From positions 1-64,000 of the forward strand of contig JAILCI010000044.1 of assembly GCA_024686335.1 (NCBI GenBank): 64,000 nt of DNA, in the 5' to 3' direction. A model generated the notes under the pieces. The model made no database searches, was not told where the DNA came from, and was given only the letters and a program-made list of their open reading frames with translations. Each line of letters starts with the position of its first letter. Within the stretch, counting starts at the first letter, position 1. A program made the position numbers and the translations under genes. Positions 16,857 to 25,933 of this stretch are shown here, piece by piece. The DNA is from Bacteroidales bacterium. Its GTDB lineage: Bacteria; Bacteroidota; Bacteroidia; Bacteroidales; WCHB1-69.

Positions 16857-18566
16857 ATGAAACGAATCATCTTTATTATCAGCCTCATTTTTATATCCCT
16901 AACCAGTCCGGCGCAGCAAAGACTGCTTTATAAATCTTTCACAACTGGCGGACAGGACACATCATGGACTGAAGTGATACGCTCATCAGATCTGGTGCGA
17001 ATCATGTCGGCAGACGCGCCGCCGCAAAATCCTATTCCCGGAATCGCTCAATCAAGCACCTATATCAACTATGCTACTGACAGCGTCTATGCTCGTCTCA
17101 AATACCCTGACGGCGCCTATTACACTTCCTATCCCATCAATCATAGAGGAGGAATTGTTGGGACTGCTGAGTCTCAAGAAGAAAACTATACAAAAGAGGG
17201 TTCTGAAAAAATCAATGGTTACAAATGCGACAAATACACTATCACATTGTTTTCCAACAAGATAGAAGTTTGGGTGACTGAAGATTTGAAATTTAAAGCC
17301 ACTCCAGCATCTGGTTTCGCTGATTTGCCTGGCGTATTAGTTCAATACCGTCGCAATGGCAATGCATATATGCAACTTGCCTCTGTAAAGAAATTTAAGA
17401 TTACTGAACCATTATTCGAAACCGGCCAGCGAGTTACCAGCAGGGTATTAAGCAGTATGGAGAAAGATCGTAAGATCATCACACACACCATCTTCCAAGA
17501 TGACCAAATCTGCTTCAACCCCAAGTTGCCTAGACCGACAGAGTTCCCGTACGACAGCGTCATCCGTTGTGCAAACGGCACCATGATTGTCAAACGCGTG
17601 CATCTGGATCGCATGCCGGAGCATTATCAGGTTTTCGCTGAAGTCACAGAATACTCCAATGGCGATGCTTACGACCGTACCGGATCAATATTTATCATCC
17701 CGGCAGATAAAGCCAAGTCTATGATTCAGGCTCTGCGTGACAGTGTGGAAGTGCTCCCCTACTTCACCGACAAAAAAGGAGGTGTTTACCAAGGTATGAT
17801 ACGTACCAACGACTATGATCCTGTTGTTGAGATGGTACGATTCTTCACACCGTTTGGTGTTCGTCATTACAATGAATACCGCTCGCTAGGTGACCGCGAC
17901 TGGGCTAAGGAAGTCTATTACAAGCAAGATGTCACTGAGCTGCTGCCATTGTTGGCTGGAGACGTTTATATTGGCGCCTTTATTGGCAATTACGATGGTG
18001 GCGGTCATAAATTGTCACTCACGCTCAAAGCTTATCCGGAGGGCGAAGCATGGGAGTTTTCCAAAGATCATGAATACCGTGTGGAACCGCTTTTCAATAC
18101 CTGCAATGTGATGGAGATGGCGGGTCAGAACTATGGTCGCTTTTTTCTCACAGACAGTCTAACAGTCACTTTCAACGTACCTGAAAATATGGAGGAGTTG
18201 GAATTGCGTTATATCACGACTGGTCATGGTGGCTGGGGCGGCGGCGACGAGTTTGTACCTAAGGAGAATACCATTTTGATTGATGGCAAACCATATTACA
18301 GTTTCACACCTTGGCGCGAGGACTGTGGCACATACCGAACCTCAAATCCGGCCTCTGGCAATTTCTGGAACGGCATGTCCTCTTCCGATTATTCCCGTTC
18401 CGGCTGGTGCCCGGGCACTGCCACGCAGCCAGTACATATCAACCTCTCGGGCTTGAAGCCAGGTCAGCACACGATGACAGTTGCTATTCCAGAAGGCGAA
18501 CCCGAAGGCGGCAGTTTCAGCGCCTGGAACGTATCCGGTGTTTTAATTGGTCAATATCGAAAATAG
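16857..18566 (+). CDS. Secreted GLPGLI-like / PNGase F-like N-glycan amidase
   Basis: A 569-residue exported protein (signal peptide MKRIIFIISLIFISLTSPAQ). Residues about 20-185 resemble GLPGLI-family sequence, with FADLPGVLVQY at 154-164 as the signature. Residues about 250-569 resemble the two jelly-roll domains of peptide-N-glycosidase F: GDAYDRTG carries D273, matching the essential Asp60 of PNGase F; GGGDEFVPKENTI carries E465, matching Glu206; and SGWCPGT is also conserved. The equivalent of Glu118 is not obvious. The likely reaction is removal of Asn-linked glycans from glycoproteins. The CCA-adding enzyme gene starts 3 bp downstream. Confidence 0.75.
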   Translation: MKRIIFIISLIFISLTSPAQQRLLYKSFTTGGQDTSWTEVIRSSDLVRIMSADAPPQNPIPGIAQSSTYINYATDSVYARLKYPDGAYYTSYPINHRGGIVGTAESQEENYTKEGSEKINGYKCDKYTITLFSNKIEVWVTEDLKFKATPASGFADLPGVLVQYRRNGNAYMQLASVKKFKITEPLFETGQRVTSRVLSSMEKDRKIITHTIFQDDQICFNPKLPRPTEFPYDSVIRCANGTMIVKRVHLDRMPEHYQVFAEVTEYSNGDAYDRTGSIFIIPADKAKSMIQALRDSVEVLPYFTDKKGGVYQGMIRTNDYDPVVEMVRFFTPFGVRHYNEYRSLGDRDWAKEVYYKQDVTELLPLLAGDVYIGAFIGNYDGGGHKLSLTLKAYPEGEAWEFSKDHEYRVEPLFNTCNVMEMAGQNYGRFFLTDSLTVTFNVPENMEELELRYITTGHGGWGGGDEFVPKENTILIDGKPYYSFTPWREDCGTYRTSNPASGNFWNGMSSSDYSRSGWCPGTATQPVHINLSGLKPGQHTMTVAIPEGEPEGGSFSAWNVSGVLIGQYRK

Positions 18567-18569
18567 AAG

Positions 18570-19997
18570 ATGAACTACAAACAATATCTCACACATCCTG
18601 TATATCCTTACGTAGCAAAGGCTGCTGACTCCATGGGGTTGGAGGCATACGCTGTGGGTGGTGTTGTCCGCGACATCATCCTGCATCGCCACAATACCGA
18701 CATCGACATCGTCACTGTCGGCAGCGGCATTGCATTGGCCACCGCCACTGCTGCCCTCATCTCCCCAGATTTGCACATCAACGTCTATAAGAACTTTGGC
18801 ACAGCGCAGTTTAAATTTCACGACTACGAAATTGAGTTTGTAGGTGCACGTCGCGAATCATACAGCCATGATTCCCGCAAGCCCGTTGTTGAAGATGGAA
18901 CTTTAGAGGATGACCAATTACGCCGTGACTTCACCATCAACGCCATGGCTATTGCCTTGAACGGTCCAAAACAATATGAGCTCATAGATCCTTTCAACGG
19001 ACTGCAAGATATCAAAGACAAAATTATCCGCACTCCTTGTGACCCTGACAAAACCTTCTCTGACGATCCACTGCGAATGATGCGGGCCGTGCGTTTCGCC
19101 ACCCAACTCAACTTCGACATATATCCCGAAACTTTTGAAGCCATCAAGAGAAACGCTTACCGTTTGGAAATCATTTCCAACGAGCGAATTATTGAAGAAT
19201 TCAACAAGATACTGCTATGCATCCGTCCTTCCAGAGGCATCAAATTACTTGATGAATGTGGACTGCTAGAGAAGTTTCTGCCGGAGTTGCTCGACTTGAA
19301 AGGAGTTGAGATTGTAAATGGTAAAGGTCATAAAGACAACTACTTACATACTCTAGAGGTAGTGGATAACGTCGCTATGTCCACCACAAATCTCTGGTTG
19401 GTGTGGGCTGCTTTATTGCATGACATTGCCAAGCCCGCCACCAAGCGTTTCGATCCGCAAGTTGGCTGGACTTTTCATGGTCATGAGGTATTAGGAAGCA
19501 AAATGGTCAGCCGTATCTTCCATCGTTTGCACATGCCGAACAACGAGAAGATGAAGTATGTACAGAAGTTGGTTGGTTTGCATCTTCGTCCCATAGCCTT
19601 GGTAGAAGACACCATCACTGACTCTGCCGTCCGACGGCTGCTTTTCGAGGCTGGGGACGACATTGACGACTTGATGCGTCTATGTGAAGCTGATGTCACT
19701 TCCAAGAACTCATCCAAGATTCATCGTTGTTTCCAGAACTTCGCCAAAGTTCGTGAGAAACTCATTGATATTGAAGAGAAGGACAAGATGCGCAATTGGC
19801 GTCCGCCCATCACTGGTGAGGACATCATGCAGACCTTCGCCCTCAATCCATGTCGCGAGATAGGCATTATCAAAGATGCTGTCAGCAATGCCATTTTGGA
19901 TTGCGAGATCGACAACACCCGAGAGGCAGCTATTGCCAGAATGCTGGAAGAGGGCGCCAAACTTGGACTTACCCCTGTAGAGAACTTAAAACTGTAA
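18570..19997 (+). CDS. cca: CCA tRNA nucleotidyltransferase with HD domain
   Basis: A 475-residue class II tRNA nucleotidyltransferase that adds or repairs the 3'-CCA of tRNA in the cytoplasm. The catalytic head holds AVGGVVRDIIL and the metal-binding DIDIV, followed by RRDFTINAMAI and the DDPLRMMRAVRFATQL motif of the nucleotide-binding neck. A C-terminal HD phosphohydrolase domain follows (HTLEVVDNVA, LLHDIAKPATK). It starts 3 bp after the PNGase-like stop and is followed 3 bp later by a DUF4296 lipoprotein gene, so three functionally unrelated proteins share one transcript. Confidence 0.93.
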   Translation: MNYKQYLTHPVYPYVAKAADSMGLEAYAVGGVVRDIILHRHNTDIDIVTVGSGIALATATAALISPDLHINVYKNFGTAQFKFHDYEIEFVGARRESYSHDSRKPVVEDGTLEDDQLRRDFTINAMAIALNGPKQYELIDPFNGLQDIKDKIIRTPCDPDKTFSDDPLRMMRAVRFATQLNFDIYPETFEAIKRNAYRLEIISNERIIEEFNKILLCIRPSRGIKLLDECGLLEKFLPELLDLKGVEIVNGKGHKDNYLHTLEVVDNVAMSTTNLWLVWAALLHDIAKPATKRFDPQVGWTFHGHEVLGSKMVSRIFHRLHMPNNEKMKYVQKLVGLHLRPIALVEDTITDSAVRRLLFEAGDDIDDLMRLCEADVTSKNSSKIHRCFQNFAKVREKLIDIEEKDKMRNWRPPITGEDIMQTFALNPCREIGIIKDAVSNAILDCEIDNTREAAIARMLEEGAKLGLTPVENLKL

Positions 19998-20000
19998 AAT

Positions 20001-20471
20001 ATGAAACGCCTCGCCGTATTATTTTTAGCTATCCTGACACTCTGCACCTCCTGTCATAAAAAACAGGTTGTAGCCGAAAAGCCTGCCAACTTGATTGGCC
20101 GCAAACAGATGGTAGAGATCTTGACAGAAAGTTATTTGGCAGAAGCTTTCGTATATGCCAGCTTAGATTCAGTTACTCTTGAGGAGAATCAAGAACTCAC
20201 TGCGGCATTTTATAATGACATCTATAATCGTCATAATGTCACAAAGCAGCAATTCATCACTTCCATAGAATATTATGTTAGTGATAAAGAATTGATACAA
20301 AAAATGTTAGATGAAGTGTTGGTGAATATTCAGCAGCAGAAAATGAATTCAAACCTGCCAGATTCACTCTTATATCGTCCATTAGAGAGCATTCTCCATC
20401 GTGATACCATCCCGGCAGACTCAGCAAGCATCGATTCAATCAATAATACCACACCTGGTATTGACATTTAA
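20001..20471 (+). CDS. DUF4296 domain lipoprotein
   Basis: A 156-residue lipoprotein (lipobox LCTSC, lipidated Cys18). The mature part has the DUF4296 pattern: a start near QMVEILTESYLAEAF, then YNDIYNRHNVTKQQFITSIEYYVSDKELIQKMLDEVLV. The family is Bacteroidetes-specific, of unknown function and frequently encoded beside housekeeping genes. It follows cca by 3 bp in the same operon. Its stop codon overlaps by 4 nt the stop of the convergent glycosylase gene. Confidence 0.8.
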   Translation: MKRLAVLFLAILTLCTSCHKKQVVAEKPANLIGRKQMVEILTESYLAEAFVYASLDSVTLEENQELTAAFYNDIYNRHNVTKQQFITSIEYYVSDKELIQKMLDEVLVNIQQQKMNSNLPDSLLYRPLESILHRDTIPADSASIDSINNTTPGIDI

Positions 20472-21049
20472 TCGATTTTCAAGACAAAACGATACGGCAG
20501 CTGGGCATCCTCACCAGCATAATCCACACCAATACGAGGCGTGACCAATATTTGGTCATCGGTTACGTTCATACCTCTATCCTCAATCCATATCTTATCT
20601 GAATCCAAAGAGAGACCATTGTCGGCGACAGTCAAGCCTAAAGCTTTACTCACCTTGCCTGGTCCGGAAGTGATGTCTGGTTTAATTCTTGGTTTCCCCG
20701 TACGGCGCAATATCAGTTCCTCACCATGAGTAGGAATAATGCCTCGTATCAGAATGGCATCGGCGATATCCTCGTCATTAGTGACAATATTCAGCATATG
20801 ATGCATTCCATAACAGAGATACATATAGATGACTCCGCCCTCGTGATACATCATCTCATTGCGTCGGGTTTTACGATGATTAAAGGCATGTGAGGCTTTA
20901 TCTATTTCAGCGACATAAGCCTCTGTTTCAGAGATAATTCCACCACTCAACTGACCATCTATAGACGTAAAAATATATTTACCCAGCAAATCTTTCGCCA
21001 GGGACACCACATCTTTTTGTAAAAAATACGATTTTTGCAGTCTGTTCAT
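20468..21049 (-). CDS. DNA-3-methyladenine glycosylase (AAG/MPG family)
   Basis: A 193-residue base-excision repair enzyme of the mammalian-type AAG family. Seen motifs are VSLAKDLLGKYIF, GGIISETEAYVAEIDKASHAF (with the catalytic glutamate in SETEAY), EGGVIYMYLCYGMHHMLNIV (the tyrosine-rich intercalating region) and SGPGKVSKALGLT. It excises alkylated or deaminated purines from DNA. The start at 21049 (MNRLQKSYF) is preferred over the longer ORF-track start at 21088, because the extra 13 residues match nothing and the family begins near here. The 3' end overlaps the DUF4296 gene by 4 nt in convergent orientation. Confidence 0.9.
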   Translation of the reverse strand: MNRLQKSYFLQKDVVSLAKDLLGKYIFTSIDGQLSGGIISETEAYVAEIDKASHAFNHRKTRRNEMMYHEGGVIYMYLCYGMHHMLNIVTNDEDIADAILIRGIIPTHGEELILRRTGKPRIKPDITSGPGKVSKALGLTVADNGLSLDSDKIWIEDRGMNVTDDQILVTPRIGVDYAGEDAQLPYRFVLKID

Positions 21050-21140
21050 ACTGATGAAATCAGGCTGCAAAGAAAAAAAAAATATCAATCACTGCAACAA
21101 AAAAGGAAGTTATTCGTCTTACAAAAGTGTTATCAATGCG

Positions 21141-21695
21141 ATGACGAGAGGAGAGAAGGAAATCATAAACGGGTGCAAGCGAGGCGATCAGGCCTGTCAG
21201 GAGCAATTGTACAAGGATTATGGTCCGATGATCAAGGCGGTTTGCTATCGTTATGTAGGTTATCAGACAGAGGAGTCCAAGGATTTGTTCCACGACATCG
21301 TGATTACTGTCTTGACCAACATAGGATCCTACAAGTCCACGAATTCATTGCGCTCATGGATTTACAAGGTTGCGGTCAACAAATGCATCGATTTCCTGCG
21401 GGGACAACGTCTGCGGCGTACGGAATCCACAGATGACAGTCCACTAGAGTATGCGGCACCGGAGCGCATACCGGACGCTCTGACAATGGATCAGTTGGTG
21501 CAGATCATTAACACCCTGCCTGTCAACCAAAAGTTAACCTTCAACCTATATGAGGTAGATGGTTATTCGGAACCGGAGATTGCGAAGATGACGGGTCTTA
21601 CACCTACTAATGTCCGCACATTGATATCACGAGCAAAACAATCGTTAAGAAAGAAGATAACAGCCTTTTTAGGAAAAGAAATAGAGATATTATGA
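21141..21695 (+). CDS. ECF RNA polymerase sigma factor
   Basis: A 184-residue sigma-70 family ECF factor. Region 2 runs through ESKDLFHDIVITVLTNIGSYKSTNSLRSWIYKVAVNKCIDFLR, and region 4 through LPVNQKLTFNLYEVDGYSEPEIAKMTGLTPTNVRTLISRAKQSLRK. The ATG at 21141 is chosen because the preceding 29 residues of the track ORF are low-complexity and lie upstream of the sigma fold. Its stop overlaps the next ATG by 4 nt (ATGA), tying it translationally to the CHU_C membrane protein, which probably acts as its anti-sigma factor (inference). No TAnnTTTG promoter was found upstream. Confidence 0.9.
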   Translation: MTRGEKEIINGCKRGDQACQEQLYKDYGPMIKAVCYRYVGYQTEESKDLFHDIVITVLTNIGSYKSTNSLRSWIYKVAVNKCIDFLRGQRLRRTESTDDSPLEYAAPERIPDALTMDQLVQIINTLPVNQKLTFNLYEVDGYSEPEIAKMTGLTPTNVRTLISRAKQSLRKKITAFLGKEIEIL

Positions 21696-22585
21696 AAGAT
21701 ATAAAGACAGAGTTTGCCAAATACACCGTTCCTGTGGACGGAGAGGAGTGGCAGCAGATTGCCTCTGACGCACGCCTGGTTCGATTCAACCGCGGGCGCA
21801 GAATCCGTCGTATCGCGACATGGAGTGGCTGTGTTTTGGCGGGCATTGCCAGTGTTGTAGCTATAGCACTTCTGTCGCACCGTACCGATAAGACTGAGCA
21901 ACCGACAGTACCAACCGTAGTTGTCACTCAGGAGAAAACCACGCCCCAAGCGCCCGTTCTCGTAGAGAATACGGAGAGTGCAACACCAATGGTCGCCACG
22001 CCTTCACAAACTACAACTCGCACAGAGCCTGTCATGCAGGATCGTTATTTTTCTACAGATAAGAAAAGTGCTCCTGCAACAAACAGCAATGCCATCAAGC
22101 CTACCGTCGTTGATGCTTCTTCACAGAATAATTCATTGGTTAAAAATGAGATTGCAGTAGTGGAGAACACTACCCCATCCGCTTCTCAGGTCTCAGAGCC
22201 CAAAACCATAAGATTAACTGAAGAAGCAATTAGTGTCACAAAGCCAACGGTTGAGACTGAAACCATAGAAAGTAAATCAGCACCCGGAGAAGAGCCGGCT
22301 ACGACAAACTATCAGATGTTTGTTCCTAACTCTTTTACTCCTGATGGTAACGGAACCAACGACATCTTCATGCCCAAAGCTAGTTTTACTGTTCAAGACT
22401 ACGAGATTAACATTTTTTCTCGTAACGGTTCTCGTGTCTTCACATCCCGCGACATGCAATATGGTTGGGATGGTTATCAGCATGGTACACTCTTGCCATC
22501 GGGTGCTTATGTGTACGTCATTCGCTACACCGATCCTGATGGTAATCCCAAGACGCTCAAAGGACAAGTTGTCTTACTCAAATAA
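21692..22585 (+). CDS. Membrane-tethered CHU_C (T9SS type B-like) protein, candidate anti-sigma factor
   Basis: A 297-residue protein of unusual design. Residues 1-45 are a basic cytoplasmic tail (RFNRGRRIRRIATW), residues about 46-63 a single membrane segment (GCVLAGIASVVAIALL), residues 65-205 a Thr/Pro/Ser/Glu-rich linker, and residues about 215-297 a gliding-motility-associated CHU_C domain (VPNSFTPDGNGTNDIFMP, YEINIFSRNGSRVFTS, GWDGYQHGTLLPSGAYVY). CHU_C is normally a C-terminal sorting signal for type IX secretion, preceded by a cleavable signal peptide, which is missing here. Being coupled by ATGA to an ECF sigma gene, it may sequester the sigma factor and sense the periplasm. That role is inference. 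Confidence 0.7.
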   Translation: MKDIKTEFAKYTVPVDGEEWQQIASDARLVRFNRGRRIRRIATWSGCVLAGIASVVAIALLSHRTDKTEQPTVPTVVVTQEKTTPQAPVLVENTESATPMVATPSQTTTRTEPVMQDRYFSTDKKSAPATNSNAIKPTVVDASSQNNSLVKNEIAVVENTTPSASQVSEPKTIRLTEEAISVTKPTVETETIESKSAPGEEPATTNYQMFVPNSFTPDGNGTNDIFMPKASFTVQDYEINIFSRNGSRVFTSRDMQYGWDGYQHGTLLPSGAYVYVIRYTDPDGNPKTLKGQVVLLK

Positions 22586-22591
22586 AACTCT

Positions 22592-23872
22592 ATGTTAGAT
22601 AGAAGTATTGCTCCCGAAATACAACCCCTCTTCTCCATCCATCTTTTAGAACCTCAAATTGAGACTTTAGAAAATGGGATATCCTTATATAAATTTCCCA
22701 ATAACGATTTGGATCTCATACATTTGCAACTCAACATTCGTTCTGGAGCCATGTATGAGAAGAAAAAACATCTCTCACTTTTGACTTATGGACTACTCAA
22801 AGGAAGTCATCCGCGCTATCAGGCTACAGAAATGGCAGACTTGCTGGATTTTTATGGCTCGACCTTTGGAGTAGACGTCTATTTAGACAGTGTCTGCATC
22901 AAGATAGTCATCCCGAAGCGAAACATCCCGAATATTTTGCCGACCATTTATGAGATGATTTCTGCCCCAAAATTCAGGGAAGATTATCTGAATCTCATCA
23001 GGCAGCAGAGAATCCAGTCACTACGTAACAACCTGAAGAAGAATAGTTTCGTAGCTACCAGACTCTTGTTACAAGCTATGATAGGAGATCAAAGTGCCGC
23101 TGGACAGCTCGCCTCCGAAGAGAGTTACCAGGCTGTGAACATAAACGACCTCGAGCGTTATCATCGAGAGACCTTCTGTGCAGAAAATGTCTCTTTATTT
23201 GCAACCGGATCTTTAGACAAGGAGACCATCAGCATTATTCAGAAGACCTTCGGTGCTATTGGTCATGGACAAGAGGCTGATGAGATCCCTATATTCAAGA
23301 TGCCAGCCAGTCAAGCTCCGATCATCAACCAAGAAGTTCCTGGCAGCGTACAGTCCTCCCTTTGTATTGCTATGCCAAGTCTGAACTATGCTGAGGAATC
23401 GCATTCTCCTTTCAAGGTGCTCTCCACCATCAGTGGAGGCTATTTTGGTTCCCGTTTGATGCAGCGCATACGTGAGAAACTCGGTTATACCTACGGCATC
23501 GGTAACGGATCCGTATATTTCGGCCGACAGTCAATATTCAGCATTCAAAGTGATGTGGACGCAACCCACACACAAGAAGCCATTGATGCCTGCTTCGACG
23601 AACTGGAACGCCTCCAACGCGAGCCTGTGCCCGAAGAAGAATTACAGACCGTCAAAACATATATGACTGGTTCTCTCATACAGGAAATGAGCACTTCAGT
23701 TGCTTATATGTCAAAATATGCTTTTCTAATGACCCAACATGTAGACCATCATACTCTTCAGGAGATGCTAAACATGATACAAAAAACTACATTTGAGGAT
23801 ATTATGGTGGCCGCAAAAAAATATTTTTCATACAATAATTTCGTACAGATTATCGTTGGTAAAAAATTATAG
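22592..23872 (+). CDS. M16 peptidase-family protein lacking the zinc motif
   Basis: A 426-residue M16 (pitrilysin/processing peptidase) protein. The fold is clear from LENGISLYKFPNNDLDLIHLQLNIRSGAMYEKK and from the C-terminal R/Y motif RIREKLGYTYGIGNG. At the place of the catalytic HxxEH the sequence reads S62-L-L-T-Y66 ahead of the conserved GLLKGS, so zinc ligands and the general base are absent. Such subunits usually pair with an active M16 partner, but none is adjacent. There is no signal peptide, so it appears cytoplasmic. It lies 6 bp after the CHU_C protein and 8 bp before the large CHU_C secreted protein, in one operon. Confidence 0.8.
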   Translation: MLDRSIAPEIQPLFSIHLLEPQIETLENGISLYKFPNNDLDLIHLQLNIRSGAMYEKKKHLSLLTYGLLKGSHPRYQATEMADLLDFYGSTFGVDVYLDSVCIKIVIPKRNIPNILPTIYEMISAPKFREDYLNLIRQQRIQSLRNNLKKNSFVATRLLLQAMIGDQSAAGQLASEESYQAVNINDLERYHRETFCAENVSLFATGSLDKETISIIQKTFGAIGHGQEADEIPIFKMPASQAPIINQEVPGSVQSSLCIAMPSLNYAEESHSPFKVLSTISGGYFGSRLMQRIREKLGYTYGIGNGSVYFGRQSIFSIQSDVDATHTQEAIDACFDELERLQREPVPEEELQTVKTYMTGSLIQEMSTSVAYMSKYAFLMTQHVDHHTLQEMLNMIQKTTFEDIMVAAKKYFSYNNFVQIIVGKKL

Positions 23873-23880
23873 GAATTGAA

Positions 23881-25920
23881 ATGATAAGGCATCTTTCCAT
23901 CATATTATTATTTATGTTCTGCGTTCTAGGGTGTTATGCCTTGGAACCACCTGTATTACAATGTGTTGAATTGCAAAACAACAACACTCGTGTAAAGATG
24001 TCTTGGGACAATTCCAGCGATTGTGCCTCCTTTGTTCTCTACAATTTTTACGTTAACGGCACTATGGTTGGTTCTGCCTCCCCTAGTGCTGGCTATACGA
24101 TGTGTAATTACGGCAGTACTGTCCTTAATAACGTAACACCAGCTGCTACTTACTCATGCTACATTGAGGCTGTGGATGCCAATGGCGGCACATACAACTC
24201 CAATGTGGTACAGACGATCAGTCTGACAGTGACTCCCAATGCAGATAGCTCTTTAGTCACACTGGAATGGGAAGCTCCTTCAAACCAGATGACGGGTACA
24301 ACATGGGGTGACACCTATTTTTTGTATAAAATGCGTGATTTTGAGGCTGATTTCAGCCCCACACCCTTTGCAACCATCCCCGCAACAGCTGAACGTCGCT
24401 ACGTGGACACTTCCGATGTCTGCTACAATTATATGTACTATCAGGTTGGTATCACCAACAACTACAGTGCCACTCACAGTTGCGTTTTCAGAACACCGAT
24501 CGCATCTGTTTATGTAGTAGATCGTTTTGCGCCAGAGACACCTGTCCTGGACAGTGTCACCTACACGGAAGATAATCAGGTTCAGCTTGGTTTTCACTCT
24601 GAAGAACCTTACATGTATGGTTTCATAGTCTATTACCTTAATAATGGCTGGGAACCTTTGGATACGGTCTATAACAGTACTACATGGATAGATCCTTTTG
24701 GAGGAGACCGCTGCTACCGGATTGCTGTTTTAGACTCATGTTCCAACAGTTCTCCGATGACGGAGATGGAGCAGTGCGATATGAAACTTTATCAAGGAGC
24801 TATCGATGCCTGCAATCACACTGCTGCTTTTTCTTGGAACACCTATGTCAATATGACTGGAGGTCTTAACCATTTTGAACTCTTCACCAGCATTGACGGC
24901 GGCCTCACCTGGGAGAGTGCATTATCTACGACCAACACAAGTGCCACACTTGAAAATCTGCAGATCAACACTGAGTATCTCATCTTCGTGCGGGCCTTCA
25001 GCAACGACACCACTATCACCGCATCCAGTGACCGTCTTACATTCATCCTCGATGGCAGTGAGACATCAGACATGAGCTATATCCGTTCAGTATCTGTTAT
25101 AGACAACGAATATGTACAGATAACAGTGCACACAAGTGGTGACACCGTAACGTTCCATTCCATAATTCTTCAACGCAGTGATGACGGTATCACATTCCAG
25201 GATCTTGATAATCAACCTTATAACGGAGCAGGATATATATTCCAGGATCAAGATGCTGATTTTCAGCATAAAACCTATTTCTACAGGACCTATCTCATCA
25301 ACAATTGTGACATCCCTGCCGGTTATTCCAATGTCGCACATAATATCTTGCTGACTGGTGAAGCCACTATCGCCCATGAGAGCCTCCTGCAATGGAGCAA
25401 CTATGGCGAATGGAACGGAGATGTGGACTATTACGATCTCTATCGCAAGACAGAGTCAGAACCCACTTACGCCTTGATTCCGGAAAACATCACACCTGCG
25501 ACCCTCAACACCTATTACGATGATGTCAACAACTTGTATGAGTCCGGTTCAATATTCAGTTATTATGTGGTAGCACATGAAACGGTAAATGAATATGGAT
25601 TCCAAGATGAGTGCATTTCCAACCAATTGGAGTTAAGACAATTACCATCCATATACATTCCCAACGCCTTCACACCATTGCAGACCATCAACAAGGTGTT
25701 TATGCCTGTAAGTTCCTTCGTTTCTGCCGAGGGATACAGTTTCAACATCTGGAATCGGATGGGAACACTCATCTTCTCCACGCATAATCCGTATGTTGGT
25801 TGGGATGGTTATTTCGACGGCAAGGTAGCTCCAATGGACGTCTATCTTTACAAGATTTACTACACCCTACCCGATGGCACCGTCGAGCAGCGTAAAGGTA
25901 GTGTGATGTTGGTTTATTAA
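23881..25920 (+). CDS. Secreted Fn3-like protein with CHU_C sorting domain
   Basis: A 679-residue exported protein with a signal peptide (MIRHLSIILLFMFCVLGCYA). The body is made of several fibronectin type III-like beta domains (recurrent patterns such as ...VKMSWDNSSDCASFVLYNFYVNG and ...LQWSNYGEWNGDVDYYDLYRK). The last 85 residues are a CHU_C domain (IPNAFTPLQTINKVFMP, YSFNIWNRMGTLIFST, GWDGYFDG), marking it as type IX secretion cargo to the cell surface. It is the last gene of the sigma operon, so it may be that sigma factor's output or the ligand of the CHU_C membrane protein (inference). A MITE-like element follows 13 bp later. Confidence 0.82.
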   Translation: MIRHLSIILLFMFCVLGCYALEPPVLQCVELQNNNTRVKMSWDNSSDCASFVLYNFYVNGTMVGSASPSAGYTMCNYGSTVLNNVTPAATYSCYIEAVDANGGTYNSNVVQTISLTVTPNADSSLVTLEWEAPSNQMTGTTWGDTYFLYKMRDFEADFSPTPFATIPATAERRYVDTSDVCYNYMYYQVGITNNYSATHSCVFRTPIASVYVVDRFAPETPVLDSVTYTEDNQVQLGFHSEEPYMYGFIVYYLNNGWEPLDTVYNSTTWIDPFGGDRCYRIAVLDSCSNSSPMTEMEQCDMKLYQGAIDACNHTAAFSWNTYVNMTGGLNHFELFTSIDGGLTWESALSTTNTSATLENLQINTEYLIFVRAFSNDTTITASSDRLTFILDGSETSDMSYIRSVSVIDNEYVQITVHTSGDTVTFHSIILQRSDDGITFQDLDNQPYNGAGYIFQDQDADFQHKTYFYRTYLINNCDIPAGYSNVAHNILLTGEATIAHESLLQWSNYGEWNGDVDYYDLYRKTESEPTYALIPENITPATLNTYYDDVNNLYESGSIFSYYVVAHETVNEYGFQDECISNQLELRQLPSIYIPNAFTPLQTINKVFMPVSSFVSAEGYSFNIWNRMGTLIFSTHNPYVGWDGYFDGKVAPMDVYLYKIYYTLPDGTVEQRKGSVMLVY

Positions 25921-25933
25921 TCGGATAGTTTAT

